6,614 nt of DNA from JAVBKA01 sp031546715 (GTDB taxonomy: Bacteria; Bacillota; Clostridia; Oscillospirales; UBA929), in NCBI GenBank assembly GCA_031546715.1, contig JAVBKA010000061.1:1-6614 (forward strand), in the 5' to 3' direction. This document shows, piece by piece, positions 1 to 5,401 of the stretch (positions are counted from its first letter, which is position 1; each line of letters begins with the position of its first letter). The notes beneath the pieces are model-generated. The model was given only the letters and a program-made list of their open reading frames with translations, did no database searches and was not told the DNA's origin. A program made the translations under genes and the position numbers.

Positions 1-300
1 ATGAATTGAACGGTCGTCAGTACGAATCATGGAAGTGCTAACACCTAAAAATCTCAAAAAAAGCTCCGCTTTAAGTGCTATTTCCAAATTGTACTCTTTT
101 TCGTTGCGACCTGAAACGGAAACAGCTCCACCGTCCACACCGCCGTGACCTGCATCGATGACTGCTACATAGTCAAAGTCGCCGTAGTTGTAGGCGTTAT
201 ACGAAAGCGTCATTTTTGACCTGTTGCTCCATAGAAAAATTCCCGTCGTGACTAACAAAGCTAGAATTATGATAGGTAAAAAGATTTTGCGTTTTTTCAT
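1..300 (-). CDS. N-acetylmuramoyl-L-alanine amidase, family 3 (CwlD-like), N-terminal part
   Basis: The first 100 codons are present and the gene runs off the left edge. After a short basic start (MKKRK) there is a hydrophobic segment at residues 6-24, a signal anchor or signal peptide, so the enzyme should act outside the membrane. Residues 46-59 read VAVIDAGHGGVDGG, the hallmark of the Amidase_3 fold; His52 is the expected first zinc ligand and Glu67 in NEKEYNLEIA the second. TRTDDRSIH-like residues (MIRTDDRSIH, 91-100) also match the family. Family members cleave the amide bond between MurNAc and L-alanine in peptidoglycan. In spore formers CwlD-type enzymes help make muramic-delta-lactam in the cortex, and the nearby cotJ genes fit a sporulation setting, but other Amidase_3 enzymes cannot be excluded. 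The ATG at 300 is preceded by a GGCGGTGGAGC ribosome site. The C-terminal half with the remaining zinc histidine and catalytic Glu is not visible. Confidence 0.9.
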   Translation of the reverse strand, partial: MKKRKIFLPIIILALLVTTGIFLWSNRSKMTLSYNAYNYGDFDYVAVIDAGHGGVDGGAVSVSGRNEKEYNLEIALKAELFLRFLGVSTSMIRTDDRSIH

Positions 301-333
301 GCTCCACCGCCTATGCAATTGCATCGTTTATTT

Positions 334-364
334 GGGATTAACAGTAAAACATATGAGTAATCCC
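334..364 (-). promoter_or_regulatory. 7-bp inverted repeat between membrane gene and amidase
   Basis: GGGATTA at 334-340 and TAATCCC at 358-364 are perfect inverted arms separated by 17 bases. They lie just after the stop of the minus-strand membrane gene and before the amidase start. No T-run follows on the minus strand, so an intrinsic terminator is not convincing; an operator or a chance repeat is equally possible. A second, perfect 12-bp palindrome (ATGCAATTGCAT) lies at 313-324, nearer the amidase start. Confidence 0.25.
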
Positions 365-374
365 TCGTAATATG

Positions 375-965
375 CTATCTAAAACGCTTATCTTTTAATC
401 TCTTAGTATCGGGTACTTTAGTATTAGACAGCATAATTTTATCCCTCAAATAAATCTGCTTGTAGCCATTGAGGTAACCATACCAAGCTACTAACGGTGG
501 TATGACAAGGGGTGCATAATAAAATATAACTTGGTTTTTTACGATGGCGAACCAAAAATAATATTGCATCATAGAGGCTTCAAGCAAAGCGTTCATGGAT
601 ATTGTGGTGGATGTTGTTGATAAAATGAGCGTAGCTGTAATAAACACAAAAAACGGTATGACGGCGTACAGACCAGCCTTTAGCCCTCTTTTGGAGTCAT
701 AGGTTAGATGGTTGTACTTCACGAGATTAAGGTCACGGCTTCCAAAACGCCACGCATTTGCATAAACTGTAAACATAAATAGAATTAATCCAACAATTGA
801 AGAAAGAAACTTCTCTGTAGCATCAATTTGCTCGTTGTCACTCGAAAATGCCATGTAAATGGCAAGTGCAATTGTAATTGCAGTTAAGGCGCACACTAAT
901 GACGAAGAAAAAATTGAAAGCACTAACCTAAAAAGCGGATTTTTAAGCGTTTGCTGTTTTTGCAT
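375..965 (-). CDS. hypothetical four-helix membrane protein
   Basis: A 196-residue protein I do not recognise. It has a short basic N-terminus and about four hydrophobic helices (roughly residues 13-40, 52-73, 95-116 and 146-166), then a strongly basic tail (residues 168-196, many Lys and Arg), which by the positive-inside rule suggests a cytoplasmic C-terminus. The ATG at 965 is preceded by AAAGGGTGATTAT, a good ribosome site. No catalytic motif is visible. It is transcribed in the same direction as the downstream amidase, with a gap of about 75 bases, so the two could share a transcript. The gene lies outside the mobile element and is probably resident host sequence. Membrane location is well supported; function is unknown. 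Confidence 0.75.
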   Translation of the reverse strand: MQKQQTLKNPLFRLVLSIFSSSLVCALTAITIALAIYMAFSSDNEQIDATEKFLSSIVGLILFMFTVYANAWRFGSRDLNLVKYNHLTYDSKRGLKAGLYAVIPFFVFITATLILSTTSTTISMNALLEASMMQYYFWFAIVKNQVIFYYAPLVIPPLVAWYGYLNGYKQIYLRDKIMLSNTKVPDTKRLKDKRFR

Positions 966-1271
966 ATAATCACCCTTTATATTAGAATTCCTATGTTCGG
1001 TTGATTACAAGTATATCACGATGCCTCTGTTTTTGCTATCATTATTTTCCGAGGGTAATTTCATAATACTTGCTTTAAGTACAGCAGTATACATACGTAA
1101 AGAAGCTTTTACAGATTAATAGAAAACTGCGTCCTGCCCATGCATGAGTGCGCTGCATAATCTGTTATGAGGTCGTTGCGCTGTAGCTATTACACAGAAA
1201 AGAATAGCGGCTCAATAGACCTTATGATAGGCTGATGCAATTATTGCATTTCAGGCTAAGGGGGTATTTTA
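966..1271. other. intergenic region between divergent membrane gene and cotJ operon
   Basis: No coding frame of note in 306 bases. It should contain the start signals for both divergent transcripts. The only structured element is an interrupted palindrome, ATGCAAT-T-ATTGCAT, at 1235-1249, about 22 bases before the cotJAB start and just upstream of its AAGGGGGT ribosome site (1258-1265). cotJ operons in Bacillus are driven by mother-cell SigE; I searched for a SigE-type promoter (ATA-rich -35, CATACA-T -10) and found only partial matches with wrong spacing, such as CATACG at 1092-1097, so I do not annotate one. Confidence 0.5.
1010..1018 (-). promoter_or_regulatory. candidate extended -10 promoter for the membrane gene
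   Basis: Read on the minus strand the bases are TGATATACT, an extended -10 (TGn followed by TATACT). No good -35 hexamer sits 16-18 bases upstream, which is tolerable for an extended -10 promoter. It would start transcription near position 1003, about 38 bases before the ATG at 965. Motif match only. Confidence 0.35.
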
Positions 1272-1691
1272 ATGGAAGAACTTATGAGACCAGAAGTAGG
1301 TCAATTGCCTGCTGATGGTTATTTAGCCAATGCATATGTCCCATATCAAAAAGCAGGGTCTCCGCAGTATACAAAGGATGACGCTTTAAAATTTGGCACA
1401 CTTTTCCCCGGTCTTAATCTGCCCTACAAGAACTATGTACCCAAACGAGATTTACCAAACACACAAATGGTTCAACTAATGACCTTGGGATTTGTACTAG
1501 TTGACCTCGGATTGTATTTAGATACACATCCGGGAGACACAGAAGCGTTGGAGCTGCACAATAATTTAGTAAGAATGTATAAAGCCGAAACCGCGTCTTA
1601 CGAAAAGGCCCATGGACCAATAACAATGTTCACCGAGATGAACGGACGTTATACTTGGATAAATGAGCCATGGCCATGGGAGGTAAGATAG
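1272..1691 (+). CDS. cotJAB: CotJA-CotJB fused spore coat protein
   Basis: One 139-residue open frame carries two proteins that are normally separate. Residues 18-55 match CotJA (LANAYVPYQ, then DALKFGTLFPGLNLPY). Residues 64-137 match CotJB (FVLVDLGLYLDTHPGDTEAL at 74-93, YEKAHGPITMF, and the closing WINEPWPWE). No stop or second ribosome site separates them; a Pro/Lys linker at about 56-63 joins them. CotJA and CotJB are small spore coat components; in Bacillus CotJA and CotJC interact and are deposited together in the coat. The start at 1272 follows an AAGGGGGT ribosome site. cotJC begins one base after the stop, with its ribosome site (GGGAGG, 1678-1683) inside this gene, so the pair is one operon, presumably mother-cell expressed. 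Family assignment is strong; the gene symbol is a composite. Confidence 0.9.
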   Translation: MEELMRPEVGQLPADGYLANAYVPYQKAGSPQYTKDDALKFGTLFPGLNLPYKNYVPKRDLPNTQMVQLMTLGFVLVDLGLYLDTHPGDTEALELHNNLVRMYKAETASYEKAHGPITMFTEMNGRYTWINEPWPWEVR

Positions 1692-1692
1692 T

Positions 1693-1911
1693 ATGTTTGT
1701 ATATGAGAAAAAACTGCAGTACCCTATAAAAATTAAGAACTCCAATCCCGCGCTGGCGAAGCTAATCATAAGCCAGTACGGCGGTCCTGACGGCGAGCTC
1801 GGAGCGTCGCTCAGGTATCTTAGCCAACGGTTTACGATGCCCTATCCCGAGCTTAAGGGATTGTTGACTGATATTGGTACCGAGGAATTAGCTCCTTCGG
1901 CTTATCAATGA
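1693..1911 (+). CDS. cotJC: CotJC (manganese-catalase-like spore coat protein), 5' part of interrupted gene
   Basis: Residues 1-67 match the N-terminus of CotJC (FVYEKKLQYP, NPALAKLIISQYGGPDGEL, RYLSQRFTMP, LLTDIGTEELA). The family is about 190 residues long; here the match ends abruptly after Ala67 and five unrelated codons (PSAYQ) lead to a stop. CotJC belongs to the dimanganese catalase family. The first ligand, Glu35 in DGEL, is present, and Glu65 in the second motif (E-x-x-H) is present, but its His (expected at 68) is replaced by Pro at the junction, and the later Glu and His ligands are missing. The 72-residue product therefore cannot form the dimetal site. A convergent serine recombinase follows 35 bases later, so the break is best explained by insertion of a mobile element. 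The 3' part should lie beyond the right edge. Confidence 0.9.
   Translation: MFVYEKKLQYPIKIKNSNPALAKLIISQYGGPDGELGASLRYLSQRFTMPYPELKGLLTDIGTEELAPSAYQ
1876..1900. other. putative attL (left end of element, within cotJC)
   Basis: The crossover must lie at or left of about 1894, where the cotJC frame changes from family sequence (codon 67, GCT at 1891-1893) to foreign sequence. A small imperfect dyad, AGGA (1883-1886) and TCCT (1893-1896), is centred on TA at 1889-1890 and could mark the core. Large serine recombinases cross over at a 2-bp core within sites of about 40-50 bp, so exact ends cannot be set without attR or an uninterrupted homologue. Confidence 0.6.
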
Positions 1912-1946
1912 AGACAAGTCAATACAGAGAACCAGTCGATCGGTAG

Positions 1947-3536
1947 TTACTTGGGGATTCTGGGGAATAACTCAATATTAAAATCGTCAGGGCTGCCATG
2001 CCACCGTGTACCAAGCTCTTTTACATAGTTGACTCGTTCAAGAATTTCCTTTAAAAGTTCGTTTTTAGTTTTTGGGTCATCAGTTAGCGGATATACGGCA
2101 AGCACATGTTGAATTCTTGGAATAATTGTAATGCGAGTTTTCTTGCGATTCTGCTCCAGCTCTATGTTTTTAGACAGAGTGTCTCTGTCAATTTTTGCAG
2201 CATGTTTTCTTTCGGATAATAGCTTCGAGCGTTCTAAGAACATATCAGTCGAATACACGCCTTGTTCGAGTAAGTCATGGAGGTTAGAGATTTGTGTGTC
2301 GATATTCTTAATATCTTCATCGAGTTTTTTCAAAGCCTTTGACTTAATATCAATTTGTACGTTCTCGTTCTTAGCTTCATCGTTAATACTATAATCTATT
2401 TTAAATTCTTCTAGCCACATCCGTAGTGCTTTTAAAATGTGTTCTTCAACTAAAGATAGTGCTGAACTTACATTGCTACAAGAGGTTACCGGACACATGA
2501 GTGTATCCGGTGTTTTTTTATGGTCACTATAAGGACGGCGTACCATGGAACGTCCGCATTTACCGCAGTATACGATTCCAGACAGTGGATTCTTAATAGC
2601 ATACTGAGATGGAGCAGGGTGCGGGGGATTCAGTTTCATAAGATGCTGAACGAGATTCCACGTTTTATCATCAATGATAGCTTCGTGAAGACCGTTAGTA
2701 ACAACACAATCTTCTGGCGCAGAGCGTGGACGTTCATATGTCATTGCTCCGTCAACCATCTTTTTGGTTGACATTCGCCAATTCCAACGAATTTTACCAT
2801 TATATACGGGATTAATAAGTATATCTCTAATTGTGGCAGGTACCCAAGCATCAGTGTATTTTGGCGGAATTTTTAAGTTGTTAAGTTTACGACATATTTT
2901 TGAAACGCCTAGACGGTTAGAAGTGCCGTCAGGCGTTTGTTCACCATTAGCATAAAGGTCATAAATAAGCTTAATTACTTCTGCTTCGTCAGGCAACGGT
3001 ACAAGAGTGAAGCCTTTTTCATTTTCTAACTTTTTTCGTACATAACCATAAGGAGTTTTGTTTCCGACAAATTTACCTTCTTTTACGGAAGCCAACCTAC
3101 CACGCTGGAGCCGACGAGTTATTGTTTTGTACTCACGACGGGACATAAAAAGTCCAAACTCGAAATACTCCTCATCAAACTCATTGTTAGGGTCATAGGT
3201 CTTCATGGGTGTAACTATTTTTGTGTTTGAGTATTTAAAGGTTTGAGCCATAATGCCTTGGTCGATGGTATCTCCACGAGCAAGACGTTCAACTTCCATT
3301 ACAAGAACGCCGCTCCAAATACCTTGCTCAACTTCCTGAAGAAGCCTTTGCATAATAGGTCGAGCGGCGATAGTGTCACCTGAAACAACCTCACGATATA
3401 TCTCGGTGATATTCAATTTTTGCCTTTTAGCAAGTTCAATAAGTGTTCGCTCATGCCGTGCCAACGTTTCGCTCTCTCCGTGAGCCTCGGCGTCCATGTC
3501 AGCACGGGATTTTCTGAGGTAGATGCAAAATTGCAT
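1947..3536 (-). CDS. large serine recombinase (site-specific integrase/excisionase)
   Basis: A 529-residue protein with the full large-serine-recombinase layout. The N-terminal resolvase domain (about 3-150) has the catalytic Ser10 in YLRKS and the arginine-bearing segments RPIMQRLL (59-66) and EVERLARGD (81-89). The 'recombinase' DNA-binding domain spans about 160-295 (GNKTPYGYVRKK; INPVYNGKIRW at 241-251). A zinc ribbon follows at about 317-375, with Cys324, Cys327, Cys348 and Cys353. A coiled coil (about 395-465), which in this family controls integration versus excision, precedes the C-terminal region. It should recombine attL and attR to excise the element, as SpoIVCA does for skin. The gene is last in the minus-strand lysogeny operon, convergent with broken cotJC. 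The ATG at 3536 has a GTGGTGAT ribosome site and a strong inverted repeat upstream. Excision by many such enzymes needs a directionality factor, not recognised here. The family call is firm; the developmental role is inferred. Confidence 0.95.
   Translation of the reverse strand: MQFCIYLRKSRADMDAEAHGESETLARHERTLIELAKRQKLNITEIYREVVSGDTIAARPIMQRLLQEVEQGIWSGVLVMEVERLARGDTIDQGIMAQTFKYSNTKIVTPMKTYDPNNEFDEEYFEFGLFMSRREYKTITRRLQRGRLASVKEGKFVGNKTPYGYVRKKLENEKGFTLVPLPDEAEVIKLIYDLYANGEQTPDGTSNRLGVSKICRKLNNLKIPPKYTDAWVPATIRDILINPVYNGKIRWNWRMSTKKMVDGAMTYERPRSAPEDCVVTNGLHEAIIDDKTWNLVQHLMKLNPPHPAPSQYAIKNPLSGIVYCGKCGRSMVRRPYSDHKKTPDTLMCPVTSCSNVSSALSLVEEHILKALRMWLEEFKIDYSINDEAKNENVQIDIKSKALKKLDEDIKNIDTQISNLHDLLEQGVYSTDMFLERSKLLSERKHAAKIDRDTLSKNIELEQNRKKTRITIIPRIQHVLAVYPLTDDPKTKNELLKEILERVNYVKELGTRWHGSPDDFNIELFPRIPK
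2488..2519 (+). terminator. antisense rho-independent terminator-like hairpin inside recombinase gene
   Basis: On the plus strand ACCGGACAC (2488-2496) pairs with GTG (2501-2503) plus TCCGGT (2506-2511), leaving an ATGA loop and a two-base TA bulge. It is followed by G and seven T residues (2513-2519). This is the shape of an intrinsic terminator for rightward transcripts, antisense to the zinc-ribbon part of the recombinase. It could end read-through from the cotJ operon. It is also coding sequence on the minus strand (Lys-Lys-Thr codons make the T run), so chance is possible. Confidence 0.45.
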
Positions 3537-3584
3537 ATTATCACCACTAAACGTTAGTTTTGCAGGGGCCCAGAGATGACCTTA

Positions 3585-3626
3585 AAAATTGATGAAAATA
3601 AGATAAGTATTATTTTCATCAATTTT
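3585..3626. promoter_or_regulatory. 17-bp inverted repeat upstream of the recombinase gene
   Basis: AAAATTGATGAAAATA (3585-3600) is repeated exactly in inverse as TATTTTCATCAATTTT (3611-3626). One further A-T pair brings the arms to 17 bp around an 8-base loop. It sits between the stop of the J-domain gene (3675) and the recombinase start (3536), about 50 bases before the latter. Only two G-C pairs per arm make it a poor intrinsic terminator for the minus-strand operon, though the arm ends in a T run. An operator or transcript-structure element controlling recombinase expression is the other reading. A weak TTGATG-16-TATTTT promoter-like pair on the minus strand overlaps it. Confidence 0.6.
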
Positions 3627-3674
3627 CCTTAGAGTTTATATGAGAGGTACAATTGATAGGAGTACGGCAGCGAT

Positions 3675-4368
3675 TTATTCAAAAGTAATTCCAAATACAA
3701 ACTTAATTAGCATGTCTCTAGCAATTGAAAAAACTGCGGGAGCAACAGCTGCAAGGTATTGTAGAATAAATAGGATTAATCCTACTACCCATAGCAAAAT
3801 AAGCTCCTTAAGTGGTAAATCAGATCTCCCTACAAATGTAAGGTAGGTTTGATATCCGGAGAAAACTATTTCTAATACCAAACAAAGTCTTATGACTAAA
3901 ATAGCGATGGTCGCAAAAATCGTTAACAAAAAAGAAATAAACGCAGCAATTGGGATTAAAACCAACGCAGGTATCTTTAAAAGGAAAAGAAGAACCTTAA
4001 GTAATACGTTACCAACACTTTTCTCTTGTTTCTTTATAATTTCTTGTACATCTTCTTGACTTACTGTTTTGAACACTGGTTCGTAATATGTCTCGTTGTG
4101 CTCAGTGGTGGTTTCCGAAACTGATGGAGGCGGAGGGGCGGAAGGTGGGTCTGAAAATAACTTAGCTGTGTCATATTTCTGCCGTTTATGTACATCACTT
4201 AGACATTCATACGCTTGTTGAATAAGTCTAAAAAATGCAGTTGAATTGCCTGCATCATTGACGTCAGGTGTGATATTTTTTTGAAAGTGTACGATAAGCA
4301 TTCTTAATCTCCTCGGCTGTGGCGTCTTCTTTGATGCCAAGTGTTTCGTAGTAATCAATCGTGTTCAT
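3675..4368 (-). pseudogene. J-domain (DnaJ-like) membrane protein, frameshifted at the HPD motif
   Basis: From the ATG at 4368 the frame reads a clear J-domain start (MNTIDYYETLGIKEDATAEE, then IKNAYRTLSKKYH) and meets a stop two codons later. Removing one base, position 4269, restores YHPDVND and runs on through helix III (AFFRLIQQAYECLSDVHKRQ, then KYD) to the stop at 3675, giving 230 residues. After the J-domain (1-66) come a Pro/Ser linker (about 73-85), an acidic region, and hydrophobic segments at about 121-141, 143-170 and 188-215. An intact protein would be membrane-anchored with a J-domain able to stimulate a DnaK partner. The start overlaps the upstream gene's stop by four bases (ATGA), indicating translational coupling. 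As written, no frame gives a working J-domain; a real mutation, a sequencing error or recoding could explain it. Its place between repressor and integrase is where phages often carry lysogeny accessory genes. Confidence 0.85.
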
Positions 4369-4571
4369 ATACTCACTACCTTTTCAGCGATTATAGCATT
4401 GATACCTGTGTCTCTATACAAGGTAGTATTAGAAATAACACCTATAGCAGTTGCGAATACCAAAGACTCAACGATAATGAAATTTTCAGAAAATAGGACA
4501 ATAATGCTTAAACTAAGAGACAATACTGCTCCAATTGCAAAAGTGCAATCACACAATTCTATGAAATCCAT
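4365..4571 (-). CDS. small two-helix membrane protein
   Basis: A 68-residue protein I do not recognise, with two hydrophobic helices (about residues 10-28 and 32-52) and a short soluble C-terminus. I chose the ATG at 4571 because AAGTGGGG lies nine bases upstream; a GTG at 4586 would add five residues but has no ribosome site. Its stop overlaps the start of the J-domain gene (ATGA), so the two are translated together and may form a membrane complex. It is the second gene of the repressor operon, expressed in the lysogenic state if the operon model is right. It could be a superinfection-exclusion-type protein, but nothing in the sequence proves that. Confidence 0.65.
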   Translation of the reverse strand: MDFIELCDCTFAIGAVLSLSLSIIVLFSENFIIVESLVFATAIGVISNTTLYRDTGINAIIAEKVVSI

Positions 4572-4624
4572 TTCCAAATGCCCCACTTAAATGTATTTAT
4601 CTAATTATCTATGTAATATATCTA

Positions 4625-5035
4625 TTAATGACTTAGTGTATTTTTCTTTTTCGAGTTCATGTCTTTTATGGCAAGCTCATCAGAAATTTCTAAATTTCTA
4701 TCCTGCATGTCTTTGATTTTAAGCATACCTAAGTAGTGTTTTAGAAGAGCTTGCCCTTCGTGGGACAAATCTGTTGCTTTATAAAGCTCATTAAGTGCTT
4801 CATCTTCATCAAGGTGCGGCTTCGAATGAGATGGTGGTGTTGGGTCATCAGTACGACCAAGGATGTAGTCGGTTGACACGTTGAAAAAAATTGACAATCG
4901 AATTGCCTGCCCCATATCAGGATTTGTTTTGTTGTTCTCCCACTGACTTACCGCAGTTTGATGAACATTTAATGCCTTTGCAAGTTCAATTTGGGAAAGT
5001 CCGAGAGATTTTCTCAATTTTTTTATTACTGTCAT
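4625..5035 (-). CDS. XRE-family CI-like repressor
   Basis: A 136-residue protein with an N-terminal HTH_3 domain (residues 4-58): LRKSLGLSQIELAKALNV, then recognition helix QTAVSQWENN at 26-35, then STDYILGRTDDP. The C-terminal part has a short helix typical of phage-type XRE repressors (LSHEGQALLKHYLGML, about 90-105) and a Lys-rich tail. No LexA/CI-type protease domain is present, so SOS-type self-cleavage is unlikely. It is divergent from a smaller XRE protein whose recognition helix shares AVSQWE, the classic repressor/Cro layout; both probably bind overlapping operators. The ATG at 5035 has a GAGG ribosome site nine bases upstream. The predicted transcript starts only about 13 bases before the ATG. 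It leads the minus-strand operon that ends in the recombinase. Confidence 0.9.
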   Translation of the reverse strand: MTVIKKLRKSLGLSQIELAKALNVHQTAVSQWENNKTNPDMGQAIRLSIFFNVSTDYILGRTDDPTPPSHSKPHLDEDEALNELYKATDLSHEGQALLKHYLGMLKIKDMQDRNLEISDELAIKDMNSKKKNTLSH

Positions 5036-5054
5036 AATTCATTACCTCAAGTCG

Positions 5055-5083
5055 AGTATATAAGGACAACTAATATTTTACAA
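5055..5083 (-). promoter_or_regulatory. leftward promoter of the repressor operon
   Basis: Minus strand TTGTAA (5083-5078), a 17-base spacer, and TATACT (5060-5055). This is a near-consensus vegetative promoter with start near 5048, directly at the ribosome site of the repressor gene, giving a very short leader. Confidence 0.65.
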
Positions 5084-5141
5084 GAGATTTATCGATAATA
5101 CGAGAATTACTATTGACAATAATAAGAGTTGTGCTAATATA
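5057..5141. promoter_or_regulatory. paired inverted operator candidates in the divergent promoters
   Basis: AGTTGTGCTAATATA (plus, 5127-5141) and AGTTGTCCTTATATA (minus, 5071-5057) match at 13 of 15 bases. Each covers the end of the spacer and the -10 of its own promoter, and the two are arranged symmetrically about 5099. Next to the centre is a perfect palindrome, TTATCGATAA, at 5089-5098. Both XRE proteins could use these sites to switch the promoters. Part of the similarity is simply the shared -10, so the informative part is AGTTGTSCT. Confidence 0.5.
5113..5140 (+). promoter_or_regulatory. rightward promoter of the Cro-like gene
   Basis: Perfect TTGACA at 5113-5118, a 16-base spacer, and TAATAT at 5135-5140 preceded by TGC (extended -10). 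Predicted start near 5147, with the GGGGAGGT ribosome site at 5161-5168 downstream. This is the strongest promoter match in the window. Confidence 0.75.
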
Positions 5142-5173
5142 TGAGTGAGGCTAATATAAAGGGGAGGTTACAC

Positions 5174-5401
5174 TTGCGATTCAGAGAATACAGAATTTTA
5201 GCAAAACTAACGCAACTAGAGGTTGCAAAACAACTCGATATAACGCAAGGCGCTGTTTCGCAATGGGAAAAGGGGGCTGGATTCCCTCGTACAGAGCTTT
5301 TACCGCTTATAGCTAGTTTATATGGGTGTACAATCGATGAACTTCTTGAATCCGAAAAAGAAGATTCTGCCTGCTGTGGAAATAGCTGTGGATGTAGCTA
5401 G
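5174..5401 (+). CDS. Cro-like XRE regulator with cysteine-rich tail
   Basis: A 75-residue protein beginning at TTG 5174. An upstream in-frame ATG at 5141 abuts the -10 hexamer and precedes the predicted transcript start, while GGGGAGGT at 5161-5168 is well placed for the TTG; the longer form is therefore unlikely. Residues 3-58 form an HTH_3 domain (FREYRILAKLTQLEVAKQLD, recognition helix TQGAVSQWEKG at 24-34, GCTIDELL). The last residues (SACCGNSCGCS) add four cysteines (67, 68, 72, 74) to Cys52, which could bind metal or sense redox state. It is the first gene of the rightward transcript and probably represses the lysogeny promoter or its own, as Cro does. The HTH call is firm; the role of the tail is unknown. 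Confidence 0.88.
   Translation: MRFREYRILAKLTQLEVAKQLDITQGAVSQWEKGAGFPRTELLPLIASLYGCTIDELLESEKEDSACCGNSCGCS

Noticed and set aside
1061..1097. SigE-type promoter for cotJ (TCATAAT and CATACG)
   Set aside because: The gap between the two parts is 24 bases, too long for a SigE promoter, and the -10 has mismatches.
1693..1911. Reading the 72-residue cotJC frame as a complete small protein
   Set aside because: The match to CotJC is strong up to codon 67 and stops mid-motif; catalytic residues are missing and a recombinase follows directly.
3537..3627. SigK- or SigE-dependent promoter for the recombinase
   Set aside because: No CATA-type -10 with a suitable -35 could be found on the minus strand; absence in this short search does not exclude one further upstream.
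3640..3846. Plus-strand frame of 68 codons and similar long frames opposite the recombinase, J-domain gene and coat genes
   Set aside because: They lie antisense to well-supported genes, lack ribosome sites and show no recognisable domain.
4587..4624. Terminator between the repressor and the small membrane gene
   Set aside because: The 53 bases between the repressor stop and the next start are AT-rich but show no stable stem followed by T residues.
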